64,000 nucleotides of DNA from Jezberella montanilacus (GTDB lineage: Bacteria; Pseudomonadota; Gammaproteobacteria; Burkholderiales; Burkholderiaceae_B): NCBI RefSeq assembly GCF_003003055.1, contig NZ_PVTV01000016.1, forward strand, positions 62,001 through 126,000, given 5' to 3'. The notes beneath the pieces are model-generated. The model had not been told where the DNA came from. It saw nothing but the letters and a program-made list of their open reading frames with translations, and did not search any database. Position 1 is the stretch's first letter. Every line of letters starts with the position of its first letter. The position numbers and the translations under genes are program-made. This document shows, one piece after another, positions 47,189-56,779 of this stretch.

Positions 47189-48769
47189 TTAGGCTTTGTG
47201 TGTCGTGTAGAACACTGGACCTTCAGGCTGAAAATCAAGCCACTCTTTTCGAACTGCCATCAGGTTGTAGATAGCACCCAGCGGTATGTAGGGGACTTCC
47301 TCGAACACTTGCAATTGAATCTGTCGGCACAATTCTTGCCGTTCGGCCAGGTCTTTGGCATAAAACCACTGAGTTCTCAGGTCTTCAATCTTCTGATTGG
47401 TCGGCCAGCCAAACCAGGCTTGTTTGCCAGTGCCGCGGATACCCAGATTACTGGCTGGATCGAGATTGCTGGTCCCGACCATTGCGGTGAAAGCGACGTT
47501 CCAGCCACCCGCCTCAGGCGCATCTTGATTATTGCGCTTTTGTAGGTAGCTTCCCCAGTCCATCGAGCGCACGTCGATTTTAAGACCGAGTTTCTTAAAA
47601 AGATCAGCGGTGATCAAAGCAGAGGCGTGATGCGTGGGTGAGTCAACCGGGTCAAGCAGCACAATGGCCTGACCGTTATGCCCAGATTCTTTGATCAGTT
47701 TCCTGGCAAGATCAAAATCACGTTTACCTGTCAGCTTTTCAAGACCCGCATCGTTTGCCATGGGTGTGCCTGGGGCAAAAACACCCACTTTATCGCTCCA
47801 GTATTCGGGGAAGTCAGCCCCGTTGGCAGCTGTCATGTAGTCATTTTGCCTGACCACAGCCAGGATGGCGCGACGCATGAGCACGTTATTGAAAGGCGCT
47901 TGCAAGTGATTAAAACGCATCAGCGGGATGGACGGCACGCTGCCTTTGATTAAGCGGATCGAAGGATCTTTACTGAGTACAGGGATGAAATCGTTGTCAA
48001 CGGTTTCAATACCGTCTACCTCGTTGTTTTGAAGCGCAGCTACCGCCGTGGCGCGATCATTGATGATTTGCCACTTCAGATCCTGGATGTGTGCAACCTT
48101 AGGGCCGGCGGTATTCGAGCTCTGACCGTCTGCACGGGGCACATAAGCCTCGAATTTCTCGTATACAACCTGAGATCCCGACACCCATTTAGACGCAATA
48201 AACTTGAAGGGATCGCTGCCGACTATTTCTTTGATCGCCACCCCGTCGCTTGCGCTGATAATGCGCTCGGGCATGATTGAAGACGCCGGGCCGGAGAGGG
48301 CGTAGGCGACTAAGGGAAAGGGTTTGGACAAAGTAATGCGGACGGTTTGCGGATCAGGTGCACTGAGTTCGGTAACCAGACCCATGAAGGTTTGTCCGAG
48401 TGGATTACTCTTGCCATACCGTTTGATGCTCGCGATCACGTCTTGTGTGCGAACCGGGCTGTCATCGTGAAACTTAAGTCCTGGTCGTAGATGCAAATCC
48501 CAGACTAGGCCCGCTGGATCAATCGAATATTCGCTCACCATTTGAGGTTTGGTTGTATAGCTTGAATCCGATCCGAACAAGTTGTCGAACACTTGCATCG
48601 CATGACAGGCGGTAATCGTCGCTGTCGTAAATGTTGGGTCGAGCAAGGTCAAATCGTTAGCTGGTACCCACCTGAAAAGCGTGCGCTTTGCTTGGGCGCA
48701 AGCGGCAAAAGGTATTAAGTCGAGCCCGGCTAAGGCGCCAGCGCTTGCAATAAATGTTCTGCGTTGCAT
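47189..48769 (-). CDS. ABC transporter substrate-binding protein, oligopeptide family (second importer)
   Basis: A 526-residue SBP_bac_5 protein. The N-terminus MQRRTFIASAGALAGLDLIP has a twin-arginine-like motif and a signal sequence. The body shows LRPGLKFHDDSPVRTQDVIASIKRY and NNEVDGIETVDNDFIP, both typical of peptide-binding proteins. ATG 48769 is preceded by AAGAGAAG and starts the Tat-like signal. It is the last gene of the minus-strand run M81 peptidase, permease, permease, binding protein. The two importers converge at 47180/47189. Confidence 0.9.
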   Translation of the reverse strand: MQRRTFIASAGALAGLDLIPFAACAQAKRTLFRWVPANDLTLLDPTFTTATITACHAMQVFDNLFGSDSSYTTKPQMVSEYSIDPAGLVWDLHLRPGLKFHDDSPVRTQDVIASIKRYGKSNPLGQTFMGLVTELSAPDPQTVRITLSKPFPLVAYALSGPASSIMPERIISASDGVAIKEIVGSDPFKFIASKWVSGSQVVYEKFEAYVPRADGQSSNTAGPKVAHIQDLKWQIINDRATAVAALQNNEVDGIETVDNDFIPVLSKDPSIRLIKGSVPSIPLMRFNHLQAPFNNVLMRRAILAVVRQNDYMTAANGADFPEYWSDKVGVFAPGTPMANDAGLEKLTGKRDFDLARKLIKESGHNGQAIVLLDPVDSPTHHASALITADLFKKLGLKIDVRSMDWGSYLQKRNNQDAPEAGGWNVAFTAMVGTSNLDPASNLGIRGTGKQAWFGWPTNQKIEDLRTQWFYAKDLAERQELCRQIQLQVFEEVPYIPLGAIYNLMAVRKEWLDFQPEGPVFYTTHKA

Positions 48770-48804
48770 CGTCTTCTCTTTTAATGAGGTGTGTTGCACA
48801 TCGC

Positions 48805-49638
48805 TTAGATTCTCTTGGCGAGCCGCGGGTCAATGGCATCACGCAAACCATCGCCCAGCATATTTAAGGACAATATCGTAAAAGACAAAAATAGTGCTGG
48901 AAAAGCAATCAAATAGGGTTTGATCTGCCACAGCGTGCGCCCCTCGGCCATGATATTGCCCCAGGAGGGGGTTGAGGGGGGAACCCCGGCACCGATGAAA
49001 GACAGGCTCGCTTCAATCAGGATTGCCAAGCCACAAATATAGGTAATCTGAACCGTCAGCGCCGCGATGGTGTTGGGGAAAATGTGCGTGACGATGATGC
49101 GCAAAGGCCCAGCACCAGCAGCCACCGCCGACTCGACGTAAGGCAGCTCGCGTAAGGTCAGTGATAGGCCGCGTATCAAGCGGACCACACGGGGGATTTC
49201 AGCAATGGTGATCACCATGATCACGTTTTGTATTGACGGTTTAGTGAGGGCGATCAAGGCTATCGCGATCAAGATGGTGGGGATGGCCATCATGCCGTCA
49301 ATAATTCTCATGGCGATGGCGTCGATGATGCGGTTAAAACCCGCTGCCAGACCGATCACTGTGCCGATCACTGCCGATAAGAGGGCAACGGTAAATCCAA
49401 CGATAAGCGATACCCGGGCCCCATATAAAACGCGCGAATAGACATCTCGCCCCAACAGGTCGGTGCCAAACCAGAACTGGGCATTGGGTGGCCGCGCCCG
49501 TAGTGCGGGAGATATCGCTGTTGGGTCGATGGTACCGAGCCACGGTGCAAGCAGAGCAATGATGCACAGAAGCGTCAGCGTCGCGGTACCGATCGCAATT
49601 GAAGGATGATATTTGATGAGCTTAAGCAGGTAGCGCAT
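48805..49638 (-). CDS. ABC transporter permease, DppC type (second importer)
   Basis: A 277-residue permease with the FGTDLLGRDVYSRVLYGAR motif, the ELPYVESAVAAGAGPLRIIVTHIFPNT EAA loop, and GAGVPPSTPSWGNIMAEGR. Its start overlaps the stop of the DppB-type permease gene at 49638 by one nucleotide, indicating coupling. It lacks the long OppC N-terminal extension seen in the first importer. Confidence 0.93.
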   Translation of the reverse strand: MRYLLKLIKYHPSIAIGTATLTLLCIIALLAPWLGTIDPTAISPALRARPPNAQFWFGTDLLGRDVYSRVLYGARVSLIVGFTVALLSAVIGTVIGLAAGFNRIIDAIAMRIIDGMMAIPTILIAIALIALTKPSIQNVIMVITIAEIPRVVRLIRGLSLTLRELPYVESAVAAGAGPLRIIVTHIFPNTIAALTVQITYICGLAILIEASLSFIGAGVPPSTPSWGNIMAEGRTLWQIKPYLIAFPALFLSFTILSLNMLGDGLRDAIDPRLAKRI

Positions 49639-50579
49639 CAGTATTTAATCCTGGGGTCAAATATGCGGTACAGCAAATCGACCCCTAAATTGACTAACAC
49701 GTACATGAAACTAAACATCAAGATCACACCCTGAATAATCGGATAGTCTCTTCTCAAAATGGCATCAACCGTCAGGCGTCCGATGCCTGGTATAGAAAAA
49801 ACCGTTTCGGTAATGACTGCCCCACCAATCAACAGGGCCACCCCGCTACCAATCACAGTAATGACGGGCACTGCCACGTTTTTTAAGGCATGACGAAACA
49901 GCACGGTCTCATCACTGACGCCCTTAGCTCTCGCCGTACGGATGTAGTCCTGAGTCAGCGTTTCTAATAATGTGGCTCGTGTAATCCTTGTGATTAGCGC
50001 GACATAGGCGCTGCATAGAGCAACAGTCGGCAGGATAAGCGTGCGGAGAGATGCCCAAAAGCCTTCAGAGAAAGGGATGTAGCCTTGAACGGGAAGCAAA
50101 CCGAATTTGATGCCAACGATCCAGGCGATCAAGTAGCCAATGACAAAAGACGGGATTGAGAAACTCACGACGGTCAGCATGACCACCAGTCGGTCAAAGG
50201 CACCGTTACGAAACCAGGCGGCGAGTGCGCCAAGCGGGATTGCGATGAGCATCGACGACACCAAGGTCATGAGCATCAGGGTAATGGTGGGTGTTAAATG
50301 TTGCCCAATCATATGGGACACCGACAAGCCGGTGAAGATTGACTCACCTAAGTCCCCTTGCACCACTCGCCAGAGCCACTGCGCAAAGCGAAAGAAAAAC
50401 GGTTGATCCAGGCTCAGGCTTGCTCTGATCCGGGCAATGTCTTGTGCAGTGGCGTCCTCACCCGCCAACAGAATGACGGGATCGCCGGGCGTTAAATTGA
50501 GCAATGAAAAAACAAAAAAGGCGACGACCAGCATGACCGGTAGTGTCAGCAGTAACCGTCTTGCTGTGTAAGCCAACAT
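49638..50579 (-). CDS. ABC transporter permease, DppB type (second importer)
   Basis: A 313-residue inner-membrane permease with the TPGDPVILLAGEDATAQDI loop, the TQDYIRTARAKGVSDETVLFRHALKN EAA region and the usual C-terminal IFDPRIKY ending. It is 7 nt after the M81 peptidase gene in the same run. No ATPase genes are seen in either importer cluster, so both presumably use ATPases encoded elsewhere. Confidence 0.93.
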   Translation of the reverse strand: MLAYTARRLLLTLPVMLVVAFFVFSLLNLTPGDPVILLAGEDATAQDIARIRASLSLDQPFFFRFAQWLWRVVQGDLGESIFTGLSVSHMIGQHLTPTITLMLMTLVSSMLIAIPLGALAAWFRNGAFDRLVVMLTVVSFSIPSFVIGYLIAWIVGIKFGLLPVQGYIPFSEGFWASLRTLILPTVALCSAYVALITRITRATLLETLTQDYIRTARAKGVSDETVLFRHALKNVAVPVITVIGSGVALLIGGAVITETVFSIPGIGRLTVDAILRRDYPIIQGVILMFSFMYVLVNLGVDLLYRIFDPRIKY

Positions 50580-50586
50580 CGTCGTA

Positions 50587-52062
50587 TCAGGCTGAGGCTT
50601 TCAGTGGCCAACGCGGCAGCTGAACTTTTTTGTAGGTGAAAGTATCCCAGTCGGGCGTGGCCGCACCTTGGCCGCCGACGTAAATGACTGCTTTAGCAAT
50701 CGTAGAAAACGAAGCGTAAAAATGCTGCGCGGACTTCACCACGATGATTTTTTTCTCGTCAAGTGCACAGCCCAGTTGCGTGAACAGGTCAATATTCATC
50801 GCCTGATTGCGGTTTGAACTCAGAACAATGTCGATGCCTTCGGCGCGAACCAGAGCGCAATTGCCAAGCGAGGTCTTGCCGCCTGAGAGACCCGTCATGG
50901 TCATGTTTTCTTTGAGGGCCAGCACCTGACACAGGACATCAACGGGATCACCTGACAGAATGCTCGTTTTGCCGCCGAGGCGCATCATCAGACTTGCACC
51001 AGTGCCTGCGTCGAAGGCGATTTTGACTGCCATGGGATCCCACAGCGGACCCAAGGCCGCGTCAACGATCTTGCGATCCAGCATGCGACGTAACATAAAA
51101 GTCGAATCGCCCGCTGCGCCGCTGCCCGGATTATCTGGTCTGTCGGCAAGCACGATGGGCCCCGCTGGCATGGCAAGCGCTTCGTCCAGAGCTTGATCAA
51201 TCGACCGAAAGGGAATTTTCAGTTGCTCGCGCATGGCGATCAGCTCGTCAGCCAATAAGCGCGAAAGCGCCTGAGCCTTGGCTGCGTCACCATCACTATA
51301 GACCAGCACCTTGGTGCCCATGTCTGGCACATCACCCGTGGCAAAACCGTGAGCGATCGAGACTGACAATATGCCATCCTTGCCTTCGAGTGCTTGAAGG
51401 CGTTGGACGATGCTCTTACCAGGTTCGCGAGTGGTATGAATCGGCACGATCATTTGACAATCAACCAAGGCAGCGACCGGTTGAATCTTGCCCGCCTGCA
51501 TGTCAAGACACAGATCGACCAGTTCGTGCGCGCGTGCTAGCGTGTCGGTATGGGGGTATTCTTTGTAGAGCACCAAGAGGTTCGCCTTGTGGACCATGGT
51601 GGGGCTTAGATGGGCGTGCAAATCAAGTTCGGCGCCCACGATCACGTCAGGGCCGACGATTTCGCGTACACGAGTCAGGATATCGCCTTCGCAATCGTCA
51701 TAACCATCTGCCACCATGGCGCCATGCATGCCCAATACCACCATGCTGACCGGCATCGCTGAGCGCAGCCCGTCTAGTAGTTCGTCTCTCAAGGTCTCGT
51801 AAGCGACCCGCGTGGTTGTACCGCTGGGTTGCGCTGAGGCGATCAAGCCTTCGATCAACTCGAATCCCTGCCCAGCCTGGCGCTCGCGCAGCACATGCAG
51901 TGGAGCGCTTAGAAAACTTGGTTTAGCCGGATGCGAACCTGCGCGGTAATAGTCCCGTTCGAGAAAGGAGTTCAAGCCCGTTGGCAGCGGCGCGAAGGTG
52001 TTGGTTTCAGTACCCAGCGCAGCAAAAAAAATGCGCGCAGCTTTCGTGTCGGACGGCTTAAT
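50587..52062 (-). CDS. M81 family metallopeptidase (MlrC-like), with non-ATG start
   Basis: A metallopeptidase of the MlrC/M81 family (491 aa with the start proposed here). The N-terminal signature ARIFFAALGTETNTFAPLP lies upstream of the first ATG/GTG/TTG start (TTG 51975), so the true N-terminus is further 5'. The frame stays open to CAC 52079. The best candidate start is ATT 52062, 6 nt after AAAGGA. Later motifs are MVVLGMHGAMVADGYDDCEG, AELDLHAHLSP and LADRPDNPGSGAAGD. MlrC degrades linearised microcystin, but most relatives have unknown peptide or amide substrates. It is the first gene of the second importer run. Confidence 0.82.
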   Translation of the reverse strand: MKPSDTKAARIFFAALGTETNTFAPLPTGLNSFLERDYYRAGSHPAKPSFLSAPLHVLRERQAGQGFELIEGLIASAQPSGTTTRVAYETLRDELLDGLRSAMPVSMVVLGMHGAMVADGYDDCEGDILTRVREIVGPDVIVGAELDLHAHLSPTMVHKANLLVLYKEYPHTDTLARAHELVDLCLDMQAGKIQPVAALVDCQMIVPIHTTREPGKSIVQRLQALEGKDGILSVSIAHGFATGDVPDMGTKVLVYSDGDAAKAQALSRLLADELIAMREQLKIPFRSIDQALDEALAMPAGPIVLADRPDNPGSGAAGDSTFMLRRMLDRKIVDAALGPLWDPMAVKIAFDAGTGASLMMRLGGKTSILSGDPVDVLCQVLALKENMTMTGLSGGKTSLGNCALVRAEGIDIVLSSNRNQAMNIDLFTQLGCALDEKKIIVVKSAQHFYASFSTIAKAVIYVGGQGAATPDWDTFTYKKVQLPRWPLKASA

Positions 52063-52130
52063 GATGGATCCTTTGTGTTAACCAAGGCGTACCACTGACT
52101 GTAATTTAAAAGCCCCGGAATAACAACTGA

Positions 52131-53531
52131 TTAAGATCCATTCAATCTGCTGAGGACCACCTCGCGGCCTAACAGCGTCAGGACTGCATCAATCGCTGGT
52201 GTCTGAGTCGTGCCCGCCACGGCGACGCGCAAGGGGATGGCGAGCTGAGGCATCTTGAGTTCGTGAGTGGCAAGCACGGTTTTGATCAGAGCAGCAATTG
52301 CGTCTTTAGTCCAATCTATCTTCGCCGCTTGTTGCGCGAAATCTTTTAGTGCTGCTCGCGCCGAAGCGGTCAAATGTTGCGCGATCAGGTCTGGCTCAGC
52401 AGACTTGAATGGCCCGCAGAAGAGCATGGCCGCGTCGGCGAGTTGTTCAAGCGTCTCGGCGCGGTCTTTCAGCAGCTGCACGACTTCAACGAGGTTGATG
52501 GCTTCGGGATCGCCTCCTCGGGCTTTGATTCTCTCACTTATGCTGTGAGCCAATGATTCGTTGTCGCTTTGCTTGATGTAGTGTGCGTTAACCCAATTTA
52601 GTTTCTTGGGATCCCACTGCGCGGCCGACTTGGATAAATGCTGGGGATCAAACCACTCAACAAGTTGCTCGCGAGAGAAAATTTCGTCGTTGCCGTGGCT
52701 CCAGCCGAGTCGCGCCAGATAATTGATCATGCCCTCGGGCAGATAACCCTCACGATGGTAGTCCATGACACTGACCGCACCATGGCGCTTGGAAAGTTTT
52801 TCACCATCAGGGCCAAGAATCATTGGCACGTGACCATATTGAGGCACGGGTGCGCCCAGCGCCCGCAGAATATTGATCTGGCGGGGCGTGTTGTTGACGT
52901 GGTCGTCACCGCGCAAAACATGCGAGATGCGCATGTCCCAATCATCAACCACCACGCAAAAATTGTAAGTGGGGGTGCCATCTGGTCTGGCAATAATCAA
53001 ATCGTCCAGCTCGCCATTGTCAATGCTGATCGGCCCTTTGACGAGATCAAGCCAGGCGGTCGCGCCTTCTTGCGGATTTTTAAAGCGAATGACTGGTTTT
53101 CGATCGGCTGGGATAGCCGGCAGCGTTTTGCCGATTTCTGGGCGCCAAGTGCCATCATAACGAGGCTTTGCGCCACGGGCTTTCGCAGCCTCGCGCATGG
53201 ACTCAACCTCTTCGGGGGAACTGTAGCAAGGGTAAGCCGTCCCAGCGGCCAACATGCTGCCCAGGACTGCGCGATAGCGATCCATGTGTTGCATTTGGTA
53301 AAAAGGGCCTTCGTCCGGCGTTAGTCCCAGCCATGCCATACCATCGAGAATGGCCTGTACTGCCTCTGGCGTAGAGCGCTCAAGGTCGGTGTCTTCGATT
53401 CGCAGGATAAAAGTGCCGCCATAGTGCCGAGCGAAAGCCCAGGAAAACAGTGCAGTGCGTGCACCACCAAGATGTAAAAAACCAGTTGGTGAAGGGGCAA
53501 AACGAGTGCGAACGTGCGAGAAATCGGTCAT
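52131..53531 (-). CDS. gltX: Glutamate--tRNA ligase
   Basis: Class I aminoacyl-tRNA synthetase (466 aa). HIGH-type motif is [19 protein letters not shown] near residue 10, and the KMSKS-type motif is [23 protein letters not shown] is also diagnostic. The zinc-binding region of larger GluRS is not obvious. ATG 53531 ([10 protein letters not shown]) is preferred over the upstream in-frame starts that lengthen it by 21 residues. It is divergent from the Pat-like gene. Confidence 0.97.
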   Translation of the reverse strand: MTDFSHVRTRFAPSPTGFLHLGGARTALFSWAFARHYGGTFILRIEDTDLERSTPEAVQAILDGMAWLGLTPDEGPFYQMQHMDRYRAVLGSMLAAGTAYPCYSSPEEVESMREAAKARGAKPRYDGTWRPEIGKTLPAIPADRKPVIRFKNPQEGATAWLDLVKGPISIDNGELDDLIIARPDGTPTYNFCVVVDDWDMRISHVLRGDDHVNNTPRQINILRALGAPVPQYGHVPMILGPDGEKLSKRHGAVSVMDYHREGYLPEGMINYLARLGWSHGNDEIFSREQLVEWFDPQHLSKSAAQWDPKKLNWVNAHYIKQSDNESLAHSISERIKARGGDPEAINLVEVVQLLKDRAETLEQLADAAMLFCGPFKSAEPDLIAQHLTASARAALKDFAQQAAKIDWTKDAIAALIKTVLATHELKMPQLAIPLRVAVAGTTQTPAIDAVLTLLGREVVLSRLNGS

Positions 53532-53623
53532 GGGCCTTAAATCCGTTGTTTCATGACTCACCAGTGAGCCAAGAAACGTGTATGGTGAAAACATCGGTAT
53601 TTTAGTTTAGAGAGCTCAGTTGC

Positions 53624-56089
53624 ATGCAGCGTCACATCTTCGGCCCCTTATTTGAACCTCGGAGCATTCTGGTCATCACTGACCAGCAACTGCCGCTTGC
53701 CCAGAGTTTGCCCGCGGCCGAGCATCCCAAATTAACGAAGGTTCAAGTACAAAAGGGTCGCCCAATTGAAATCCCCAGCGAGCTAGCTGGCGCCACGGCA
53801 GAGCAGCGCTTGGACCTAGCGGTTTTGTGTGTCGACCCTGCGCGGCTCGCCGAGACGCTTGATCAGTTAGCGAGATATCGGCCACGAGCGGCTATTTTGC
53901 TGCAAAGTGAGTGGGTCGATAGCCGACCTGAGCAAACCATTACCCTTTGTCGACGGTGGGCAACACTGCATGGTTGCCTAATGATAGGGCCACAGTCTTT
54001 TGGTATTTTGCGCCCTCATCTTGGTCTGAATTTAAGTCTGAATCCGACCCTGGCCCGAGAGGGGCGTGTTGCCTTCGTAGCCCAGTCTAGCGCCATCGTA
54101 TCCAGCGTGCTGGATTGGGCAGACGAAACCCATATCGGGTTTTCCTCGGTCGTTGCGTTGGGCGACGAGACGGTCGCGAGGCTGGCGGGGATTCTGGAGT
54201 ACCTGGCGACCGACTCGCGCACGGACAGTATTGCTCTCTATGTTGAAGAAATCGGTTTTGGTCGCGAGTTCATGAGTGCCTTGAGGGCGGCTGCGAGTGT
54301 AAAACCTGTGGTCGTCTTAAAAGCGGGAAGAGCGTTTGGCTCGCCGCAAGAGGATGCTGCGTTTGATGCAGCCTTGCGTCGGGCTGGTGCTGTGCGCGTT
54401 CGATATTTTGTGAATTTATTCTCAGCCTTGAAGGTTCTGGTGCACTTGCGCCGACCGACCGGTCGTCGCCTGGCAGTCATGGCTAACGGAGACGGCCCAT
54501 CGCAACTGGCGATGGATTTGGCGATCGATGGCGTGCCTTTCGCCAGTGCCGATTTTGCAGTGCAGACACGCATGGCGTTGTCGCAATTGCTTGAGCCGGG
54601 CAAATCAGTCTTTAATCCTGTCATCACCAATCAGCCGCTCACGCGGCACCTGACCCGAGATTTATTGCATGCCGTTTTGAACGACACAGGTGTCGACGGT
54701 GTGCTGGTACTGTTAAGCCCAGATTCGAGAGCTGATCTGAGCGCTGTGGTCGACGAATTGGCTCTGATTGCACCGGGTGTGCATAAGCCAATCATCACGT
54801 GTCTGATGGGTGATGCGCACATGCGCCCACTGAGACGGTTGCTCGATGATGCCGGTACACCCGCGTTTCGCACCCCTGAGTCTGCTGCCGATGCTTTCGG
54901 TGTTTTGGCAACCTATCATTACAACCAGCAGCTGTTGCTGCAGTTGCAGTCGCCCCATCCGGATGGCCGCGCACCTGATTTGCATTTGGCTCGAAACATC
55001 TTGGTGAAGGTCAGAGAGCAAGGGCGAACCCGATTGGCTGCCCCAGAAATGCTGAGCCTCATTGAAGCATTCAATGTGCCGCTTGCGCTTCGTTCGACGG
55101 TCAACGATATTGTTCTGAGACAACAGATACCGTTACGGGTAGAAGTGCATCTGGACTTACATTTCGGCCCGATCGTAAGCGTTGGTGTGGGTGGGGCGAT
55201 TGCTCGAATTATTGGCCCCGACGCGGGCACCGATCTTGCCCCCCTGAATCCTTACCTTGCCCGGCTGCTGCTTGATCGCAGTCGAGTGTGGCGCCATTCG
55301 CTGGCCGGCCACGTCTCTCAAATCGCCCACGAGGCATTGTTGACTGTGCTCGAGCAAGTATCCATCATGGTCGCAGAGCTCCCTGATATTGAACGAATTG
55401 TGTTCGATCCCATCTATTTCGACGATCTGGCACCTTTCGCACTTGACGCAAGCATTGCCTTGAGAGCGTTGCCCCAGCGATCTGATCCGCAGATGCAGGG
55501 CTATCCGCATATGGCGATTCATCCTTACCCTTATCGCTGGGTAGAATCGCTTGAGTTTGGAAATGAGCGCGAGGGGACGTTACGCCCCATTCGCCCAGAA
55601 GATGCCCAAGCTTTGCAGAATTTCATTCGAGGACTGTCTGACAGATCCCGCTATATGCGGTTCGTCTCAATGATGCGAGAACTCACGCCTCGCATGATTG
55701 CTCGTTATACCCAGATCGACTATCACCGTGAGTTAGCACTCGTCGTGACAACAAGTGAGCCTGATCCAGCTGATCGGGGGCGTAAAAAAGATGTGGTGAT
55801 TGGTCTGGCTCATTATTTGCGAAATCCGGACGGACGCGGCGCCGAGTACGCCCTGGTCGTGGGAGATGATTGGCAAAGACTGGGTTTGGGTGGTCGCCTG
55901 ATGCGAAAGCTAATCTTGGCAGCGCAAGAACAGGGGCTCGATTACATCGAGGGTATGGTCTTGTCGGATAACCGGCCAATGATCAGTTTGATGACCAAGC
56001 TTGGCTTCACCGTCGATCATGAGCCCGATGACCCCGGAACACGCCGAATCTGGCTAAACCTGGTCAATCGAACCAAGGACTCGAGCTGA
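53624..56089 (+). CDS. Acyl-CoA synthetase (NDP-forming)-like / GNAT acetyltransferase, Pat-like
   Basis: An 821-residue Pat/PatZ-like protein. The N-terminal CoA-binding and succinyl-CoA-ligase-like domains (FEPRSILVI, IGPQSFGILRPHLGLNL, AFVAQSSAIVSSVLDWA, MANGDGPSQLAMDLA) are followed by an ATP-grasp-like part. That part keeps HFGPIVSVGVGGAIARI but lacks the preceding Lys-containing segment, so ATP-grasp chemistry is doubtful. The C-terminal GNAT domain (~640-821) has the acetyl-CoA motif DDWQRLGLGGRLMRKL. PatZ acetylates lysine of metabolic enzymes such as acetyl-CoA synthetase; that role is inferred here. Confidence 0.85.
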   Translation: MQRHIFGPLFEPRSILVITDQQLPLAQSLPAAEHPKLTKVQVQKGRPIEIPSELAGATAEQRLDLAVLCVDPARLAETLDQLARYRPRAAILLQSEWVDSRPEQTITLCRRWATLHGCLMIGPQSFGILRPHLGLNLSLNPTLAREGRVAFVAQSSAIVSSVLDWADETHIGFSSVVALGDETVARLAGILEYLATDSRTDSIALYVEEIGFGREFMSALRAAASVKPVVVLKAGRAFGSPQEDAAFDAALRRAGAVRVRYFVNLFSALKVLVHLRRPTGRRLAVMANGDGPSQLAMDLAIDGVPFASADFAVQTRMALSQLLEPGKSVFNPVITNQPLTRHLTRDLLHAVLNDTGVDGVLVLLSPDSRADLSAVVDELALIAPGVHKPIITCLMGDAHMRPLRRLLDDAGTPAFRTPESAADAFGVLATYHYNQQLLLQLQSPHPDGRAPDLHLARNILVKVREQGRTRLAAPEMLSLIEAFNVPLALRSTVNDIVLRQQIPLRVEVHLDLHFGPIVSVGVGGAIARIIGPDAGTDLAPLNPYLARLLLDRSRVWRHSLAGHVSQIAHEALLTVLEQVSIMVAELPDIERIVFDPIYFDDLAPFALDASIALRALPQRSDPQMQGYPHMAIHPYPYRWVESLEFGNEREGTLRPIRPEDAQALQNFIRGLSDRSRYMRFVSMMRELTPRMIARYTQIDYHRELALVVTTSEPDPADRGRKKDVVIGLAHYLRNPDGRGAEYALVVGDDWQRLGLGGRLMRKLILAAQEQGLDYIEGMVLSDNRPMISLMTKLGFTVDHEPDDPGTRRIWLNLVNRTKDSS

Positions 56090-56104
56090 ATACGACCAAC
56101 TTTT

Positions 56105-56779
56105 TTAGGCCAGCACTTTTTGCAAAAACACTGAGATGTCGTGAATCTCTTGAGGGCAGACCGAGTGCGGCATGGGATAGGTTTGCCATTGCACCTGATA
56201 ACCCAACTGAGTGAGCTTTTGTTGAGCAGCTTGAGCGCGGTCAATGGTGACCACTGGATCAAATAAACCGTGCGCCAGGAAAATGGGCGTTTGTTCATTT
56301 ACGTCGTTATGCTCTCGGTCAGCTGCGGCCAGGATAGGCAAATAACCGGATAGCCCCATGAAGCCAGCCAGTTTGTGCTTGGTTCTTATCCCCGTGTGCA
56401 GGGTGATCGCACACCCTTGCGAAAATCCAGCCAGTACAATTTTGGAAGACGGGATGCCTCTGGCAATTTCTCGTTCGATCAGACGATTGACGGCGGCCTC
56501 TGAACGCCTGATCCCCGCGTCATCTTCGCGAGGAACGATATTAGGCACGAAAATGTCATACCAGGCACGCATGTGCATCCCACCATTAATGGTGACGGGT
56601 TGCACCATAGCATTGGGAAACACAAACCGCGTCGGCATTGACGCGGGCAGCCTGAGCTCAGGGACGATGGGGTAAAAGTCACCACCGTCAGCGCCCAGAC
56701 CATGCAGCCAGATTACGCAGGCTGTTGGGTTGGGCTCGGTTTCAGTCTCAAGGCACTCAAGCAGATCGTCTTGGCTCAT
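56105..56779 (-). CDS. Alpha/beta hydrolase, carboxylesterase/phospholipase family
   Basis: A 224-residue serine esterase of the YpfH/EstB type. The oxyanion region is [12 protein letters not shown], the nucleophile is S120 in AGFSQGCAI, the acid is the Asp in LFDPVVT, and the His is in [12 protein letters not shown]. The family cleaves short-chain esters or lysophospholipids; the substrate is not known. Its start overlaps the darP stop by 4 nt. Confidence 0.92.
   Translation of the reverse strand: MSQDDLLECLETETEPNPTACVIWLHGLGADGGDFYPIVPELRLPASMPTRFVFPNAMVQPVTINGGMHMRAWYDIFVPNIVPREDDAGIRRSEAAVNRLIEREIARGIPSSKIVLAGFSQGCAITLHTGIRTKHKLAGFMGLSGYLPILAAADREHNDVNEQTPIFLAHGLFDPVVTIDRAQAAQQKLTQLGYQVQWQTYPMPHSVCPQEIHDISVFLQKVLA

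Noticed and set aside
51976-52062. Treating TTG 51975 as the start of the M81 peptidase
   Set aside because: The conserved family N-terminus is encoded just upstream in frame, so a start at 51975 would remove it.
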